DNA from: Pseudomonadota bacterium
GTDB taxonomy: Bacteria; Pseudomonadota; Alphaproteobacteria; Acetobacterales; Acetobacteraceae
Assembly (NCBI GenBank): GCA_021829055.1
Contig: JAJZCS010000106.1
Span: forward strand, 1 to 6,880
DNA: 6,880 nucleotides
Direction of reading: 5' to 3'
The translations under genes were made by a program, and so were the position numbers. Below, in pieces: positions 1-6,157 of this stretch (position 1 is the first letter of the stretch; each line of letters starts with the position of its first letter). The notes beneath the pieces are model-generated. The model made no database searches and had not been told where the DNA came from. It saw only the letters and a program-made list of their open reading frames with translations.

Positions 1-620
1 TTGACAATTAGCCGGGATGTCACGGTTGCGATGGTTTCGGCTTCAACCAGGTCGTTGGCTTCGAGGGTCGATCCTGTTTGGACGAGGTCAACGATCAGGC
101 GGGACAAGCCGAGGCCTGGCGCGAGTTCCATCGAGCCGTTCAGGGTCACGATTTCCGCTTGAACGCCGCGGGTGGCGAAATGCCTGCGAGTAATATTGGG
201 GTATTTACTGGCGACGCGGACACGCGAGAGACGAGAAAAATCTGTGTGGCCGATTGCATCTTTCGGCTCGGCGACGGCGATGCGGCATCGACCGATTTTT
301 AGATCGAGCGGCGCGTAAATGTCAGGGTAGTCGAACTCCATTAGGACATCTGCACCGCAAATGCCGATTTCTGCAGCCCCGAAAGCGACGAACGTCGCAA
401 CGTCAAAGCTGCGCACACGGATGATATCAAGCGCAGCATCGCTGGTGCGGAAGCGTAGCCGGCGAGAGTTTTCGTTCGCGTAATCAGAATCGGGCGTGAT
501 ACCGGCGCGGGTGAGGAGAGGGGCACATTCCTCCAGAATGCGGCCTTTCGGCAAGGCGAGCACTACTTTATCGTTAAGACGATCATTTGTGCCGGCGTGG
601 CTGGGCGACATCGCGGTCAT
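1..620 (-). CDS. hisG: ATP phosphoribosyltransferase, short form (HisG), 3' end missing
   Basis: HisG joins ATP and PRPP to give N1-(5-phosphoribosyl)-ATP, the first step of histidine biosynthesis, in the cytoplasm. Reading the minus strand from ATG at 620 gives 206 codons with no stop before the window edge. Family features are LALPKGRILEE near residues 21-31, a GICGADVLMEF stretch in the middle, and the PRPP-binding loop DLVQTGSTLEAN at residues 178-189. The last visible residues, TSRLIV, fall near the end of short-form HisG proteins (roughly 210-230 residues), so I infer that only about 10-25 residues are missing. The short form lacks the C-terminal regulatory domain and normally works with HisZ, which is not in this window. 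The start is ATG 620; a second in-frame ATG lies at 611. No clear Shine-Dalgarno sequence precedes either. The gene diverges from prs, whose product supplies its substrate. Confidence 0.93.
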   Translation of the reverse strand, partial: MTAMSPSHAGTNDRLNDKVVLALPKGRILEECAPLLTRAGITPDSDYANENSRRLRFRTSDAALDIIRVRSFDVATFVAFGAAEIGICGADVLMEFDYPDIYAPLDLKIGRCRIAVAEPKDAIGHTDFSRLSRVRVASKYPNITRRHFATRGVQAEIVTLNGSMELAPGLGLSRLIVDLVQTGSTLEANDLVEAETIATVTSRLIV

Positions 621-747
621 GGCGAGGCTGTAGCAAAGCTGACCCGTGACGCCAAATCAAAGAAAACTGGTTTGCCTCGGTCTCATGGACAGGTAACTGT
701 TGGATTGCTAGACGGAGCCGGATTTCCACGTCGGTCGGGATCAACCC
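621..747. promoter_or_regulatory. Divergent hisG/prs intergenic region
   Basis: These 127 bases separate two divergently read genes, so promoters for both hisG (leftward) and prs (rightward) should lie here, unless either is read from further away. I could not find a strong pair of -35/-10 boxes. On the minus strand a TTGATT hexamer is followed after 17 bases by TTTGCT, a weak match that would put the transcript start only a few bases before the hisG ATG. A GGGA about seven bases before the prs ATG is the likely ribosome binding site of prs. The regulatory role is inferred from gene arrangement alone. Confidence 0.45.
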
Positions 748-1680
748 ATGAAGATTGTCGCATGTAATAGCAATCCGCCGCTCGCGGAGGCGGTTGCGGA
801 AAAGCTGGCCTTGCCGCTCACAAAGGCGGTGATTCGGCGCTTTGCCGATATGGAAATCCATGTCGAGGTACACGAGAATGTGCGCGGCGAGGACGTGTTT
901 GTCATCCAGTCCACCGCGTTTCCTGCGAACGATAACCTGATGGAGCTGCTGATCACCCTTGATGCGTTACGGCGCGGCTCTGCGCGGCGGGTGACTGCGG
1001 TGATTCCATATTTCGGCTATGCGCGACAGGACCGAAAAACGGGGCCGAGAACGCCGATTTCTGCGAAATTGGTAGCGAATATCATTACCGAGGCGGGGGC
1101 AAACCGCGTGCTGACCATTGATTTGCATGCTGGACAGATTCAGGGGTTCTTCGATATTCCGGTTGATAATCTCTATGCTCAAGCGCTTTTTGCGCGGGAC
1201 ATCAAAGCGAGGTTTGCCGGGCGTGACATCATGGTGGTGTCACCCGATGTTGGTGGTGTGGCACGAGCGAGGGCGATTGCTAGCCGACTCAATTGTGATC
1301 TCGCCATCATTGACAAGCGACGCGAGCGCGCTGGTGTGTCCGAGGTTATGAACGTGATCGGCGATGTGGAGGGTCGTAGTTGCATACTCGTGGACGACAT
1401 CGTCGACTCTGGCGGGTCGCTATGCAATGCAGCGGAGGTGCTGCTACGGCAAGGGGCGGGATCGGCATCTGCGTATGTCACGCATGGTGTCCTTTCGAAC
1501 GGGGCGGTCGCACGGATCGAGGCTAGCCCGATCGAAATGCTCACGATTACCGATTCGATTCGCGCCACACCCGACGTGATTGCGACAAGGAATATTCGGG
1601 TGCTGCCGATTTCCCCGCTTTTGGCGGAGGCAATGCGGCGGATTTCTGACGAAACGTCAGTAAGCTCACTATTCGACTAA
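748..1680 (+). CDS. prs: Ribose-phosphate pyrophosphokinase (PRPP synthetase)
   Basis: Prs transfers the pyrophosphate of ATP to ribose 5-phosphate, making PRPP for histidine, purine, pyrimidine, tryptophan and NAD synthesis in the cytoplasm. The 310-residue product is full length for a class I bacterial enzyme. Visible landmarks are FADME (residues 32-36, in the ATP-contacting region where many enzymes have FSDGE), NDNLMEL (61-67), [11 protein letters not shown] (87-97), the catalytic-loop histidine in [12 protein letters not shown] (125-136), DKRR (189-192), and the PRPP loop [11 protein letters not shown] (215-225). Serines stand where many homologues have threonine in that loop; hydroxyl groups are kept and similar wording is usual in alphaproteobacteria. 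The ATG at 748 is preceded by GGGA at a sensible distance and aligns with the usual N-terminus. A glutathione transferase gene follows 32 bases later on the same strand. hisG diverges upstream. Confidence 0.97.
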   Translation: MKIVACNSNPPLAEAVAEKLALPLTKAVIRRFADMEIHVEVHENVRGEDVFVIQSTAFPANDNLMELLITLDALRRGSARRVTAVIPYFGYARQDRKTGPRTPISAKLVANIITEAGANRVLTIDLHAGQIQGFFDIPVDNLYAQALFARDIKARFAGRDIMVVSPDVGGVARARAIASRLNCDLAIIDKRRERAGVSEVMNVIGDVEGRSCILVDDIVDSGGSLCNAAEVLLRQGAGSASAYVTHGVLSNGAVARIEASPIEMLTITDSIRATPDVIATRNIRVLPISPLLAEAMRRISDETSVSSLFD

Positions 1681-1703
1681 ATTGGGTACCCTGTCAGATT
1701 CAG

Positions 1704-1707
1704 AGGA
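1704..1707 (+). promoter_or_regulatory. Ribosome binding site of the glutathione S-transferase gene
   Basis: AGGA, within the purine run AGAGGAAG, ends five bases before the ATG at 1713 and supports that start. The spacer from prs is only 32 bases with no terminator-like hairpin, so translation of this gene probably relies on a transcript shared with prs. Confidence 0.7.
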
Positions 1708-1712
1708 AGATC

Positions 1713-2333
1713 ATGAAGCTGCTTTATGCTCCGGGTGCGTGTTCGCTCGGCATCCACATCATACTCGAAGAGATAGGCGCTTCCTATGATGCGCAGGTGG
1801 TTAATCTGCGGGCGGGTGAGCATCTCACCACAGAATTCCGGTCGATCAATCCAAAAGCAAAAGTCCCGGTACTCGTGCTGGGCGACGGTTCGGCACTGAC
1901 CGAGTGGTTGGCGATCGCCCTGTATCTCGCGGAACAGGTGCCGGCGGCTGGATTGTGGCCGCCAGGACCACTTGAGCGGGGGAGAGCCATGGAAGCGATG
2001 GCTTACATAAATTCGTTTATGCACGGGCATGGATTTGCCCGGATGTTCCGACCGGAGCGGTTTGCGCCTGACGCTGGGCAGCACGACACGGTACGAATGG
2101 AAGGCCGGCGAATTTTTGCTGAAGGATTTGAGTTAATCGCTGGCTTTCTTGGAGACCGGGATTACCTACTCGGCACGTTTTCAATCGCCGACGCAGCATT
2201 GTTTTATGTTTCGTTCTGGGGGGAAGGGCGGAAAACTATGGAATTACCACCGCGGATCGCGGCGCATTATGCACGCATGCTGGAACGCCCTGCGGTAAGG
2301 CGGGCGATGATAGCTGAAGGGTTGACGAGCTGA
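1713..2333 (+). CDS. Beta-class glutathione S-transferase
   Basis: A cytosolic transferase that would couple glutathione to electrophiles, or act as a glutathione-dependent reductase; its substrate cannot be read from sequence. The 206-residue protein starts MKLLYAPGACSLG, the signature N-terminus of bacterial beta-class enzymes such as E. coli GstA. It keeps Cys10 and His106, the two residues known to matter in that class, and the cis-proline motif KVPVL (residues 50-54). The C-terminal helical domain contains FSIADAALF and ends MLERPAVRRAMIAEGL, matching the GstA ending. At the glutathione-contacting motif normally written LTEG or LTES this protein has LTEW (62-65), a bulky replacement. The start is fixed by AGGA five bases upstream and by family alignment. 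It follows prs by 32 bases, so the two are likely co-transcribed, though no functional link to PRPP is known to me. Confidence 0.92.
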   Translation: MKLLYAPGACSLGIHIILEEIGASYDAQVVNLRAGEHLTTEFRSINPKAKVPVLVLGDGSALTEWLAIALYLAEQVPAAGLWPPGPLERGRAMEAMAYINSFMHGHGFARMFRPERFAPDAGQHDTVRMEGRRIFAEGFELIAGFLGDRDYLLGTFSIADAALFYVSFWGEGRKTMELPPRIAAHYARMLERPAVRRAMIAEGLTS

Positions 2334-2431
2334 TCGCCGAACCCAGGCGATGGCACAGACTCTGCGCATGGCTGCTGGCGAGGGCGTGAGCGGGTCACCT
2401 GCGTGTCAGTCGTATCCTGAGGCTTGTTCCC

Positions 2432-3247
2432 TCAAAATGCGACGGTAATTTGTGGGTACGGCTGGATCTTTGGTGGGTCGGACTGCCAGTCGGTGAACCA
2501 GCACTGGAGATCGACACCGGGCATCGGTCGGGCCAGAACGAAGCCTTGTGCATAGCCGACGCCGAGCGCAAACAAGGTGTCGAGAACTAAGGAGTCCTCA
2601 ATGCCCTCGGCGACAAGATTACAATGCAGCCTTTTGGCGCGTCTAACGACGTCGACCACAAAGGTTTCAACTGACGGATCGCGGCCAAACGTACCGATAA
2701 CGCTGCGGTCGAGCTTGACTGTACTGAAGGGCAGTTCGAATAGCGAGTCGAGAGCTTCCGTCGCTGGTGAAACGTCATCCAGTGCGACGCGGTAGCCACG
2801 CTGCCGCAGACTCGTGATAACTGCGGCGGCGCGTTCAAAATCCCGGATTGGCCGGGTTTCAGTCAGCTCGAAGCTTACTTTGGGCGGATCTATTCCAGCT
2901 TGCGCCCGGAAGTAGTCGATCCGCTCCAGAAGATCAGGCTGCATCAATACATCGAGAGGCAGATTTATCGCGTAGATCAGGGGTGCGGCCCGGAGGTAAC
3001 CGGCCATGATATCGTGGATAATGGCTTGCACGACGAAGTTCGTAAGGCGGCGTGCAGATTCTCCCTCATAAAGTGCACTTTTAAAGGTTTCTGGGCCAAG
3101 TAAACTGCCTGTTTGCCCCCGGCGGCGAGCCAACACCTCTGCCGCGATCGGTCTGCTATCGCGCAGCCGGATAATTGGCTGATAAAGACAGGTCACATCT
3201 GTGGCGTCGAACGTCTCAACTTCATACGCAACGGACGAATCGGCCAT
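2432..3247 (-). CDS. Stand-alone EAL-domain protein (cyclic di-GMP phosphodiesterase or binding protein)
   Basis: EAL domains hydrolyse cyclic di-GMP to linear pGpG. The 271-residue product is essentially one EAL domain: no GGDEF, PAS or receiver domain and no membrane segment. Signature positions (numbered from ATG 3247) are YQP with Gln23, AEVLAR with Glu37 in place of the EALLR form, Asn95 in YAINLP, Glu127 and Glu130 in FELTE, Asp157-Asp158 in ALDD, Lys178 in VKLD, Glu214 in VAEGIE, and Gln234 in GYAQGF. All known metal and catalytic positions are therefore present. Loop 6, normally DDFGTG, reads DDVSPA, as in the catalytic-complete but loop-degenerate class of EAL proteins, so activity is uncertain. 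The start is ambiguous. TTG at 3265 has GGAGA directly abutting it, TTG 3253 is also in frame, and ATG 3247 has no well-spaced ribosome site. It follows secF on the same strand after an AT-rich gap and may have its own promoter. Confidence 0.9.
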   Translation of the reverse strand: MADSSVAYEVETFDATDVTCLYQPIIRLRDSRPIAAEVLARRRGQTGSLLGPETFKSALYEGESARRLTNFVVQAIIHDIMAGYLRAAPLIYAINLPLDVLMQPDLLERIDYFRAQAGIDPPKVSFELTETRPIRDFERAAAVITSLRQRGYRVALDDVSPATEALDSLFELPFSTVKLDRSVIGTFGRDPSVETFVVDVVRRAKRLHCNLVAEGIEDSLVLDTLFALGVGYAQGFVLARPMPGVDLQCWFTDWQSDPPKIQPYPQITVAF

Positions 3248-3351
3248 GCACAAGATTTGATCCAATCTCCATAAATTAGCAATTGGCGCGGAATAATTTA
3301 AAATTTATATTTGTTGTATTGTTGAGACAGCGCCATGTTTGTTTTGTCTTA
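3248..3351. promoter_or_regulatory. AT-rich spacer between secF and the EAL gene
   Basis: Unlike its surroundings, this spacer is strongly AT-rich, especially 3290-3325. On the minus strand it contains TATAAA, a good -10-like box, with CTGTCT 15 bases upstream as a poor -35 match at short spacing. A separate promoter for the EAL gene is plausible. The right half also carries one arm of the inverted repeat that straddles the secF stop codon. Confidence 0.3.
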
Positions 3352-3397
3352 TTATGTGGGGCGCTGTTGTCGCGCACTTGGCGCTGTCGTTTTTTTT
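3326..3397 (+). terminator. Inverted repeat plus T-run at the secF 3' end (terminator-like on the plus strand)
   Basis: GACAGCGCC at 3326-3334 and its exact reverse complement GGCGCTGTC at 3380-3388 form a nine-base inverted repeat. It is followed on the plus strand by G and then eight T (3390-3397). A second partial arm, GGCGCTGT at 3360-3367, can pair with the same left arm over a shorter 25-base loop. The stem-then-T order fits an intrinsic terminator only for plus-strand (antisense) transcription, where no gene is visible. The loop is long (45 bases), and on the minus strand the T-run is simply AAA AAA codons of secF. Termination is a weak inference; the repeat itself is certain. Confidence 0.25.
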
Positions 3398-4350
3398 GGA
3401 ACAGTCGGGTCGTCAATGGGCTTGGTGCCCCCTCGACGTAGGCGATGCTCGCCAAGAAGGAGAAGAATGGGCGCCGCAATGTAGATGGATGAGGATGTCC
3501 CAACGACGATGCCGAACAGCATGACCCATGCGAAACCTGCCAGAGAGGCGCCCCCGAACAGTGCAAGAGGCAAGGCTGCGAGAAAGACAGTTCCAGAAGT
3601 GCCAAGGGTGCGGTTCAGTGTTTCATTGATTGATAAATCAATCAGGCCTCGGAGCGGCATTGTTTTATACTTGCGGAGATTTTCTCGCACGCGGTCGTAG
3701 ACGACGACCTTGTCGTTGGTGGAATAACCGATCACCGTGAGGATCGCGGCGATTGTAACGAGGTCGAATGGAATTCGCGTGACGACCATGAAGCCGATGG
3801 TTTTGGTCGCATCAAGAACGAGGGTCGTGACGGCGCCAACGGCGAACTGCCATTCGAATCGGAACCAGATGTAGATCAGGATCATGACGAAGCTAAGGCC
3901 AAGTGCCGTCAGGCCTTGATCAAACAGCTCTGCCGACACCGAAGCGCCAATTGCTTGTGTCGAGAGGATCTTCGCGTCGGGTAGGGCCGTATTTATCGCA
4001 GCTTGGGCTTCCCTAAGAGACTCCTGCGTTGCCGCAGCGTTATTCGCCGACTCGAGGCTGATCAATACTCCTTGGTCTTGGCCATAACTTTGCAGCCCGG
4101 CACCGGTGAGATGGTTGGCATTCAGGGCAGTTCGCAATTTCGCGAAATCTGGCTTGGTTTGGGTCGCGACTTGAATCACGACGCCGCCCTTGAAATCAAG
4201 ACCGAGATTGAGGCCGGGGTGGAAGAAAAGGATCACCGATGCAGTGGATAGAAAAGCGGAGACGGCAAGACCGATGAAGCGCCCTCTCATGAAGCGGATT
4301 TGGGTCCCGTCCGGTACGAGGCGGAAAGCGGGATGCGTAATGAATTTCAT
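3352..4350 (-). CDS. secF: Protein translocase subunit SecF
   Basis: SecF pairs with SecD in the inner membrane and helps SecYEG export proteins using the proton gradient. The 332-residue protein has a first membrane segment around residues 24-43 and the SecF signature GLDFKGG at 50-56. A periplasmic domain follows to about 145, then a C-terminal bundle of five membrane segments. GYSTNDKVVVYDRVREN lies at 208-224, with Asp213 at the position of the conserved acidic residue of E. coli SecF. The C-terminus is a short basic cytoplasmic tail. ATG 4350 is chosen because MKFI precedes the first membrane segment normally. An upstream in-frame ATG at 4410 would overlap the end of secD with unrelated residues. 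The gene begins 17 bases after the secD stop, with the purine run GAGAG between them, so the pair is one transcript. A run of eight A lies in the last codons. Confidence 0.96.
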   Translation of the reverse strand: MKFITHPAFRLVPDGTQIRFMRGRFIGLAVSAFLSTASVILFFHPGLNLGLDFKGGVVIQVATQTKPDFAKLRTALNANHLTGAGLQSYGQDQGVLISLESANNAAATQESLREAQAAINTALPDAKILSTQAIGASVSAELFDQGLTALGLSFVMILIYIWFRFEWQFAVGAVTTLVLDATKTIGFMVVTRIPFDLVTIAAILTVIGYSTNDKVVVYDRVRENLRKYKTMPLRGLIDLSINETLNRTLGTSGTVFLAALPLALFGGASLAGFAWVMLFGIVVGTSSSIYIAAPILLLLGEHRLRRGGTKPIDDPTVPKKTTAPSARQQRPT

Positions 4351-4367
4351 GATTAATCTCTCGGCGT

Positions 4368-5948
4368 TCAGAAGACAGGTAGCTCTGCTGGGCGACGGGC
4401 AACATACCAACGCGCCGTGATCAGACGGACCAGGACGGTTGCGGTGAAAAGGGTAGAAATGATGCCGACGCAGATGGTTACTGCAAACCCCCGTACTGGA
4501 GGGGAGCCGAAGATAAACAAGGTGATATGGGCAAGCAGAGTAGTCACGTTCGAGTCGATGATCGTGCCGTAGGCGCGCTTATAGCCAGCTTCTAGGGCGG
4601 CAAGCGGCTTTCGGCCAAGTTTTGCCTCTTCGCGCACGCGTTCGTTGATTAGGACATTAGCGTCCACCGCCATGCCAAGCGTAAGCAAAATGCCGGCCAT
4701 ACCCGGAAGTGTCAGCGTTGCTCCCATGAGAGAAAGTATCCCTAACATCATGAGCAGGTTGACCACGAGCGCGACATTAGCGAACCATCCGAAGAGGCCA
4801 TAGAAACTGGCCATGAAAACAATAACCAGGGAAAAACCGACGGCCAGGGAAATGATGCCTGCTCTGATGGCATCGGCACCAAGTTCGGGGCCAACGCTTT
4901 GTTGTTCAACTACGGTGAGCGGCGCCGGCAGGGCGCCTGCGCGAAGTAGGAGCGCTAGGTTCGTCGCAGAACGTGCCGTAAAATTTCCGGATATTTGGCC
5001 GCGTCCACCAATGATTGGTTCGCGGATGACAGGCGCCGAGATGATCTTATTGTCTAGCACGATGGCGAACGGTTTGCCGACATTGGCGGTTGTAACAGCA
5101 GCAAATTTCCGGGCGCCACGAGCATTAAAGGTGAAATTGACAACCCATTGGCCTGTTTGCGGATTTTGGCCGGCTTGGGCGTTCGACAGGTCGGCGCCGT
5201 CAACCGAGACGCGGGAGCGAATCGCCAAGGACTGGCCAGGATGGTCCTGCATCGGCAGGATTTCCACGCCTGGCCCCGCTGTTTTTGTTTCGGGGGAGAC
5301 ATTGGTGGCGACCATGTGGAAGGTCATGTGAGCAGTCTCGCCCAAGAGTTTCTTGATCCGGTTGGGGTCGGATACGCCCGGGAGCTGAATGACGATGCGA
5401 TCACGGCCTTGACGAGCGATCTGGGGATCGACGACACCGGTTCCATCGATGCGGCGTTCGATAATCGTGATGGATTGACTGACCGCTTGGCTCGCCTTGC
5501 CAATAAGGGCAGGACGCGACAGTGTCAGTCTTGCGTTGCCCGACCGGCTGATCGTGATGTCAAGATCAGGAACGCCTCCGGCGGCCTCGACCGGTGTAAT
5601 CAACGGGGTGAGCAGTTTCCTGATTGCGGCCGCGTCGAAGGGCGCGATGAGGTGGAAGCTGACGTCCTTCGCGCCGGCATTCGACCCGAGATCAGTGTAC
5701 GCAACGTTGGCCTTGACCAGAGTGTTACGGACTTCGTCGGTGAGGTCAGCCAGGTCCTCCCGAATGACCGCATTCATGTCGACCTGCATCAGCAGGTATG
5801 AGCCGCCACGGAGGTCGAGGCCGAGGTGAATTTGTGGCCAAGGCAGCCAAGGCACCGGGCGTGCAAATAGATTTGGGAGCGCCAAGCCTACGCCTGTTGC
5901 GCAAACGAGTATTATCAAGAGAGTTTTCAGGCGGCTGAAGTAGAGCAT
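4368..5948 (-). CDS. secD: Protein translocase subunit SecD
   Basis: SecD forms the proton-driven SecDF complex that pulls exported proteins out of SecYEG on the periplasmic side. The 526-residue product starts with a membrane segment (about 8-26) ending in ALPNLF, then GLDLRGG at 43-49. The large periplasmic region includes IERRIDGTGVVDP and RIVIQLPGV. The C-terminal membrane bundle carries VDANVLINER (428-437), where Asp429 matches the conserved transmembrane aspartate in the proposed proton path. It is shorter than E. coli SecD (615) but ordinary for alphaproteobacteria. The ATG at 5948 gives the typical MLYF start. The frame stays open to 6164, but that extension would run past the start of the divergent dehydrogenase gene and looks random. 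A GGAGG lies about 15 bases before the ATG, rather far. yajC, often next to secD, is not immediately upstream. secF follows after 17 bases. Confidence 0.97.
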   Translation of the reverse strand: MLYFSRLKTLLIILVCATGVGLALPNLFARPVPWLPWPQIHLGLDLRGGSYLLMQVDMNAVIREDLADLTDEVRNTLVKANVAYTDLGSNAGAKDVSFHLIAPFDAAAIRKLLTPLITPVEAAGGVPDLDITISRSGNARLTLSRPALIGKASQAVSQSITIIERRIDGTGVVDPQIARQGRDRIVIQLPGVSDPNRIKKLLGETAHMTFHMVATNVSPETKTAGPGVEILPMQDHPGQSLAIRSRVSVDGADLSNAQAGQNPQTGQWVVNFTFNARGARKFAAVTTANVGKPFAIVLDNKIISAPVIREPIIGGRGQISGNFTARSATNLALLLRAGALPAPLTVVEQQSVGPELGADAIRAGIISLAVGFSLVIVFMASFYGLFGWFANVALVVNLLMMLGILSLMGATLTLPGMAGILLTLGMAVDANVLINERVREEAKLGRKPLAALEAGYKRAYGTIIDSNVTTLLAHITLFIFGSPPVRGFAVTICVGIISTLFTATVLVRLITARWYVARRPAELPVF

Positions 5949-6001
5949 CGTCCGGTTGTGGGGCCTCCGAATTCCTTTGCGACAAGGCTTTACAACGCAT
6001 G

Positions 6002-6037
6002 ATGCCGGCCGTTTTGTTGATACGGCTCTGGCGGCAT
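6002..6037. repeat. Nested inverted repeat in the secD upstream region
   Basis: The outer arms are ATGCCG (6002-6007) and CGGCAT (6032-6037). The inner arms are GCCGT (6008-6012) and ACGGC (6022-6026), directly adjoining on the left and offset by a five-base bulge (TCTGG) on the right. The loop is nine bases. Eleven paired bases in total could fold in RNA from either strand or serve as a protein-binding site. It sits 54-89 bases before the secD start and about 120 bases before the dehydrogenase start. Function unknown. Confidence 0.45.
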
Positions 6038-6120
6038 GCGTGGTTGCGGTGGTATGGCCGCCAGTTCCCCGAGGCGCAAGGGGCATGTTGCTGAGCGGCT
6101 TGCACGGGCTAAGCTTTGAC

Positions 6121-6134
6121 GGCACGGGAGTGCC
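6121..6134 (+). repeat. Small hairpin with GGGA tetraloop upstream of the dehydrogenase ribosome site
   Basis: GGCAC and GTGCC form a perfect five-base stem around the loop GGGA. The loop fits the stable GNRA tetraloop pattern closed by a C-G pair. It ends ten bases before the GGGAG ribosome binding site. If the transcript starts upstream, this would be a leader structure; such a short stem also arises by chance in GC-rich DNA. Confidence 0.35.
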
Positions 6135-6144
6135 CAGAGACAAC

Positions 6145-6149
6145 GGGAG
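6145..6149 (+). promoter_or_regulatory. Ribosome binding site of the Gfo/Idh dehydrogenase gene
   Basis: GGGAG ends eight bases before the ATG at 6158, a normal spacing, and supports that start over any other in-frame codon. Confidence 0.7.
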
Positions 6150-6157
6150 CGGAACAA

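Larger units (their letters stand above)
5949..6157. promoter_or_regulatory. Divergent secD/dehydrogenase intergenic region
   Basis: This 209-base spacer separates two divergent genes and should hold a promoter for each. A TTTACA hexamer at 5989-5994 resembles a plus-strand -35 box, but no good -10 box follows at the right spacing. Read on the minus strand the same bases give TGTAAA, a fair -10 match lacking a -35. Two inverted repeats, listed separately, occupy part of the spacer. I see no yajC and no open frame that looks like a real peptide in either direction. Confidence 0.4.

Noticed and set aside
1179..1568. Minus-strand open frame of 129 codons inside prs
   Set aside because: Antisense shadow of a strongly conserved prs frame, with Ser/Arg/Thr-rich random composition.
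2333..2351. ATCGCC/GGCGAT hairpin just after the glutathione transferase stop codon, as a terminator
   Set aside because: The six-base stem with a seven-base loop is not followed by a T-run on either strand, so it is indistinguishable from chance.
2418..2434. TGAGG/CCTCA hairpin at the end of the EAL gene, as a bidirectional terminator
   Set aside because: The stem is only five bases, with A (not T) following on the plus strand and no T-run following on the minus strand.
5148..5801. Long plus-strand open frame of 217 codons inside secD
   Set aside because: It lies wholly antisense to a well-supported secD frame and its translation resembles no family; a GC-driven shadow.
6116..6144. TTGACG and GACAAC with 17-base spacing as the dehydrogenase promoter
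   Set aside because: Transcription would begin after the GGGAG ribosome site, leaving that site unused; the -10 match is only three of six.
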